Assembly (NCBI GenBank): GCA_002707495.1
Contig: PAMZ01000018.1
Coordinates: 1 to 64,000, forward strand
DNA from: Halobacteriovoraceae bacterium
GTDB taxonomy: Bacteria > Bdellovibrionota > Bacteriovoracia > Bacteriovoracales > Bacteriovoracaceae
DNA: 64,000 nt
Reading direction: 5' to 3'
Shown: in pieces, positions 61,654 through 64,000 of the stretch
How positions within the stretch are numbered: the first letter of the stretch is position 1
How the letters are laid out: each line of letters opens with the position of its first letter
Made by a program: the position numbers and the translations under genes
The notes under the pieces: model-generated
What the model was told of the DNA's origin: nothing
Database searches by the model: none
What the model saw: only the letters and a program-made list of their open reading frames with translations

Positions 61654-62654
61654 AGATTTTCATCCTTAGCAGAATTCATTAAGGATTTAATTTTCTCAAT
61701 AAGGATACGGAATTTAGGCCCCTGTGAAGCTAACTCTTGATGAAGACTTTCAACCTTTTTGATAAAAGGAGCTTTTTTAGGATGATGAACTTTCATTCCA
61801 AGTTCATTTTCTATTTTCTGCATTTCTTTATATATTTCTTCGGCCCAATACTTTCGTTGCTGGCCTTGAGAGTAAAGTGCCGCCTCTTTTACCCACTTTC
61901 TTTCTTCAAGGTCTAATACATGCCACAATTTTGCCGACATAACCAAAACATCAGGCATCATAGCATGCTCATCCAAGCTATAATGTTTCACAACTTCTCC
62001 ATGTTTTTTAGTTGTTAAGGCAAAAACATTATTTTCAGCTCCATCGATCACGTTTTGTTGAAGAGCGGTATAAACCTCACCATAGGGCATTGGAGTTGGT
62101 GAGCCTCCCATAGCCTTTAGCATTCTAATGGCTGATTGAGATCCCATGACTCGAATTTTCAAACCTTCAATATCTTGAGGAGAAAGAATTGGTTTACTAG
62201 CATAAAAACTTCTAGCCCCTGCATCATAAAAAGCGAGACCCTGCATTTTATTTTTCTGCAAGACATTTAAGAGTGTTTGACCTACTTCACCGTCAAGAAC
62301 TTCAAAATAATGGCTCGTAGATTCAAAAATATAGGGTAGATTGATAACCGCCCAGAGAGGACTAAAGTTTTCTAGATTGCTTGAGGAAACTTTAGTGAAG
62401 TCCAAAGCACCGACTTGAATTAATTCGAGAACTTCTCTTTCACGTCCAAGAATTTCACTTGGATAAACCTTTACTTCATACTTTCCTAAGCTTAAGTCGT
62501 TTAGCTTAGTTGAAAAGTCAACAAGCCCTCGATGCACCGGATGACCTTGCGGATTATTATGGGCGAGGACTAGTTTTTTTGATGAGCCGAATCCTGGAAA
62601 GAATCGTAGAAAGAAAAAACTAATCAGAATAAATACGACTAAAATAATTTTCAT
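61650..62654 (-). CDS. dctP: TRAP transporter substrate-binding protein
   Basis: The start is ATG 62654 (MKIILVV), overlapping the DctM stop by 4 bp; a longer frame adds 15 non-signal residues. A membrane/signal segment precedes a DctP-type periplasmic protein with LAHNNPQGHPVHRG near residue 30, EILGREREVLELIQVGALD near 65 and the Arg in LKIRVMG that binds carboxylates. TRAP systems take up organic acids with sodium. Confidence 0.9.
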   Translation of the reverse strand: MKIILVVFILISFFFLRFFPGFGSSKKLVLAHNNPQGHPVHRGLVDFSTKLNDLSLGKYEVKVYPSEILGREREVLELIQVGALDFTKVSSSNLENFSPLWAVINLPYIFESTSHYFEVLDGEVGQTLLNVLQKNKMQGLAFYDAGARSFYASKPILSPQDIEGLKIRVMGSQSAIRMLKAMGGSPTPMPYGEVYTALQQNVIDGAENNVFALTTKKHGEVVKHYSLDEHAMMPDVLVMSAKLWHVLDLEERKWVKEAALYSQGQQRKYWAEEIYKEMQKIENELGMKVHHPKKAPFIKKVESLHQELASQGPKFRILIEKIKSLMNSAKDENL

Positions 62655-63934
62655 AGAAGACCCATCCACTTGGGAAGCATAAGACTTAAATCTTCCCAAA
62701 GTATGACCACAAGAAGATCAAAAATTAAAATAAGATAAAGGGGAAGAAGCTTCTTAATAACCTCATGAATTTTTACACCTGCAACAGAACAACCTATAAA
62801 AAGTGCACTCCCTACCGGAGGAGTACAAATTCCAATTGAGAGATTAAAGATCATTATGATTCCAAAATGAACAGGATCAAAACCAAGAGATGTTACAACA
62901 GGTAAAAAAATAGGAGTAAAAATAAGAACCGCCGGTGTAAAATCTAAAAAAGTACCCACTATCAAGAGAACAAAATTTATCGCCAGTATAATCACCCACG
63001 GTTCATTAGATATAGATAATAAAGTACTTGAAATAAACTGAGGAACATTCGCCATCGTCATAACCCATGACATAACCGAGGATGCACTGACCAAGAGAAG
63101 AACAATACTCGATGACTTGGCACTTTCACAAAGAACCTTAAAGAGTTTTTCTCGATCCATCGACTTATAAATATAAGCCAAGACTAAACTATATAAAACA
63201 GCGACGGCGGACGCTTCGGTGGCCGTAAAAACACCACCTATAATTCCACCAATAACTAAAAAGACCAAAAACAAGGAAGGAAGAGCGTCAACAATCGTTT
63301 TCCCGACCTTCAATGAAAGTGTCTCTCTACTTCCCTTTGCAAGGAATATAGAAACTAATATCAGCGATAAACCTAATAGTAGGCCTGGCAAATATCCTGC
63401 GACAAAGAGTGCAGCAATTGATGTGCCCCCGCTCACAAGTGAAAATAGTATCAAAACATTTGAAGGTGGTATTAATAGTCCAGCGGTACAGGAAGTTATA
63501 TTTACAGCTGCCGCATATCTCATATCATAGCCTTCTTTTTTTTGAATCGGAGACATAATACTGCCTACAGCTGCTGCAGAAGACACAGCTGAACCACTAA
63601 TGGCTCCAAAAAATGTATTGGCCAAAATATTAGTATGAGTTAATGAGCCCGGAAGAAATCCAGTAACCAATCTCGAGAGATTAATTAATCTCAGAGCAAT
63701 GCCCCCTGTATTCATGATATTTCCAGCTAAAATAAAAAAGGGAATAGCTAGTAAACCAAAACTATCAAGCGAGTTTAACATCTTTTGGGCCATGATAAGA
63801 GCAGCTTTTTCGGCAGGAAATAAGTGTAGAAGAGAGAAGAAACTCGCTAGAGCAACTCCCACAGATATTGGCAATCCAATAATGAGAAAGATGGCAAAAC
63901 TAGTGAAAAGAGTGAGTATAATTGCCATCTCCAT
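62651..63934 (-). CDS. dctM: TRAP transporter large permease
   Basis: The 427-residue DctM protein has 11-12 membrane segments with the FFILAGNIMNTGGIA and PPSNVLILFSLVSGG elements of the family. It forms the sodium-driven channel with the small DctQ subunit. It overlaps dctP by 4 bp and follows dctQ with TAA-ATG adjacency. Confidence 0.92.
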   Translation of the reverse strand: MEMAIILTLFTSFAIFLIIGLPISVGVALASFFSLLHLFPAEKAALIMAQKMLNSLDSFGLLAIPFFILAGNIMNTGGIALRLINLSRLVTGFLPGSLTHTNILANTFFGAISGSAVSSAAAVGSIMSPIQKKEGYDMRYAAAVNITSCTAGLLIPPSNVLILFSLVSGGTSIAALFVAGYLPGLLLGLSLILVSIFLAKGSRETLSLKVGKTIVDALPSLFLVFLVIGGIIGGVFTATEASAVAVLYSLVLAYIYKSMDREKLFKVLCESAKSSSIVLLLVSASSVMSWVMTMANVPQFISSTLLSISNEPWVIILAINFVLLIVGTFLDFTPAVLIFTPIFLPVVTSLGFDPVHFGIIMIFNLSIGICTPPVGSALFIGCSVAGVKIHEVIKKLLPLYLILIFDLLVVILWEDLSLMLPKWMGLL

Positions 63935-64000
63935 TTAAGCATTCCCCTCTAAAAAGTCTTTCGCTGCATAATAAATGATGAGGATGCCGTTTAAGGGAGC
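63935..64000 (-). CDS. dctQ: TRAP transporter small permease, C-terminal fragment
   Basis: An open frame on the minus strand enters at the window end and stops at 63935, giving the tail APLNGILIIYYAAKDFLEG. Its position directly before dctM and the TRAP order Q-M-P make it the C-terminus of the small permease. The rest is outside the window. Confidence 0.7.
   Translation of the reverse strand, partial: APLNGILIIYYAAKDFLEGNA

Overview
The window reads as a chromosome segment of a low-GC Gram-negative bacterium. It is gene-dense, with genes overlapping head-to-tail by 1-17 bp, and rich in exported proteins (signal peptides, lipoproteins, beta-barrel, TolC, LolA). The mix of housekeeping genes (rnpB, smc, mutY, aroB/aroA, tRNA-Pro) with many secreted proteins of no recognised family resembles the predatory Bdellovibrionota, particularly Bacteriovorax/Halobacteriovorax-like bacteria. 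That placement is an inference from gene content; no taxonomic marker was compared.

Layout. 1-8.4 kb: a Tat-exported solute-binding protein with a one-membrane-span sensor-like protein, a HAD phosphatase, a chloramphenicol-acetyltransferase-like protein, then four exported proteins of unknown function, one with five 26-residue Cys repeats. 8.4-12.4 kb: an aroB-aroA-HPt-response regulator unit and a coiled-coil zinc-ribbon protein. 12.3-16.8 kb: a TolC-like protein and an RND pump broken by one frameshift. 16.9-22.6 kb: rnpB, mutY, a von Willebrand A-like periplasmic protein, an HTH regulator, a pentapeptide protein, an exported beta-repeat protein and lolA. 22.6-28.9 kb: smc, a MerR/B12-binding regulator, and a divergent GS/GCS-fold-like enzyme. 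28.9-32.6 kb: a type III polyketide synthase unit. 32.8-38.1 kb: an outer-membrane protein, a lipoprotein and a nuclease lipoprotein. 38-43.3 kb: a BCCT transporter and a glycosidase/glycosyltransferase/radical SAM operon. 43.4-47.8 kb: a probable island next to tRNA-Pro with a recombinase-like remnant and an iron-type DtxR regulon. 47.9-50.2 kb: a secreted serine protease and a sensor kinase. 50.3-60.5 kb: a lipid-modification cluster (two membrane hydroxylases, two CAT-fold acyltransferases, two paralogous serine hydrolases, methyltransferase, P450, SDR and an MMPL/RND exporter). 60.6-64 kb: a glycosyltransferase and a TRAP transporter.

The strongest candidates for undescribed biology are the lipid-modification cluster, which has an outward-symmetric promoter and acyltransferase/hydrolase pairs on both sides; the type III PKS operon with a small His/Glu-rich membrane protein; and the tRNA-Pro island, whose iron operon has two matching operator copies lying on a near-consensus promoter.
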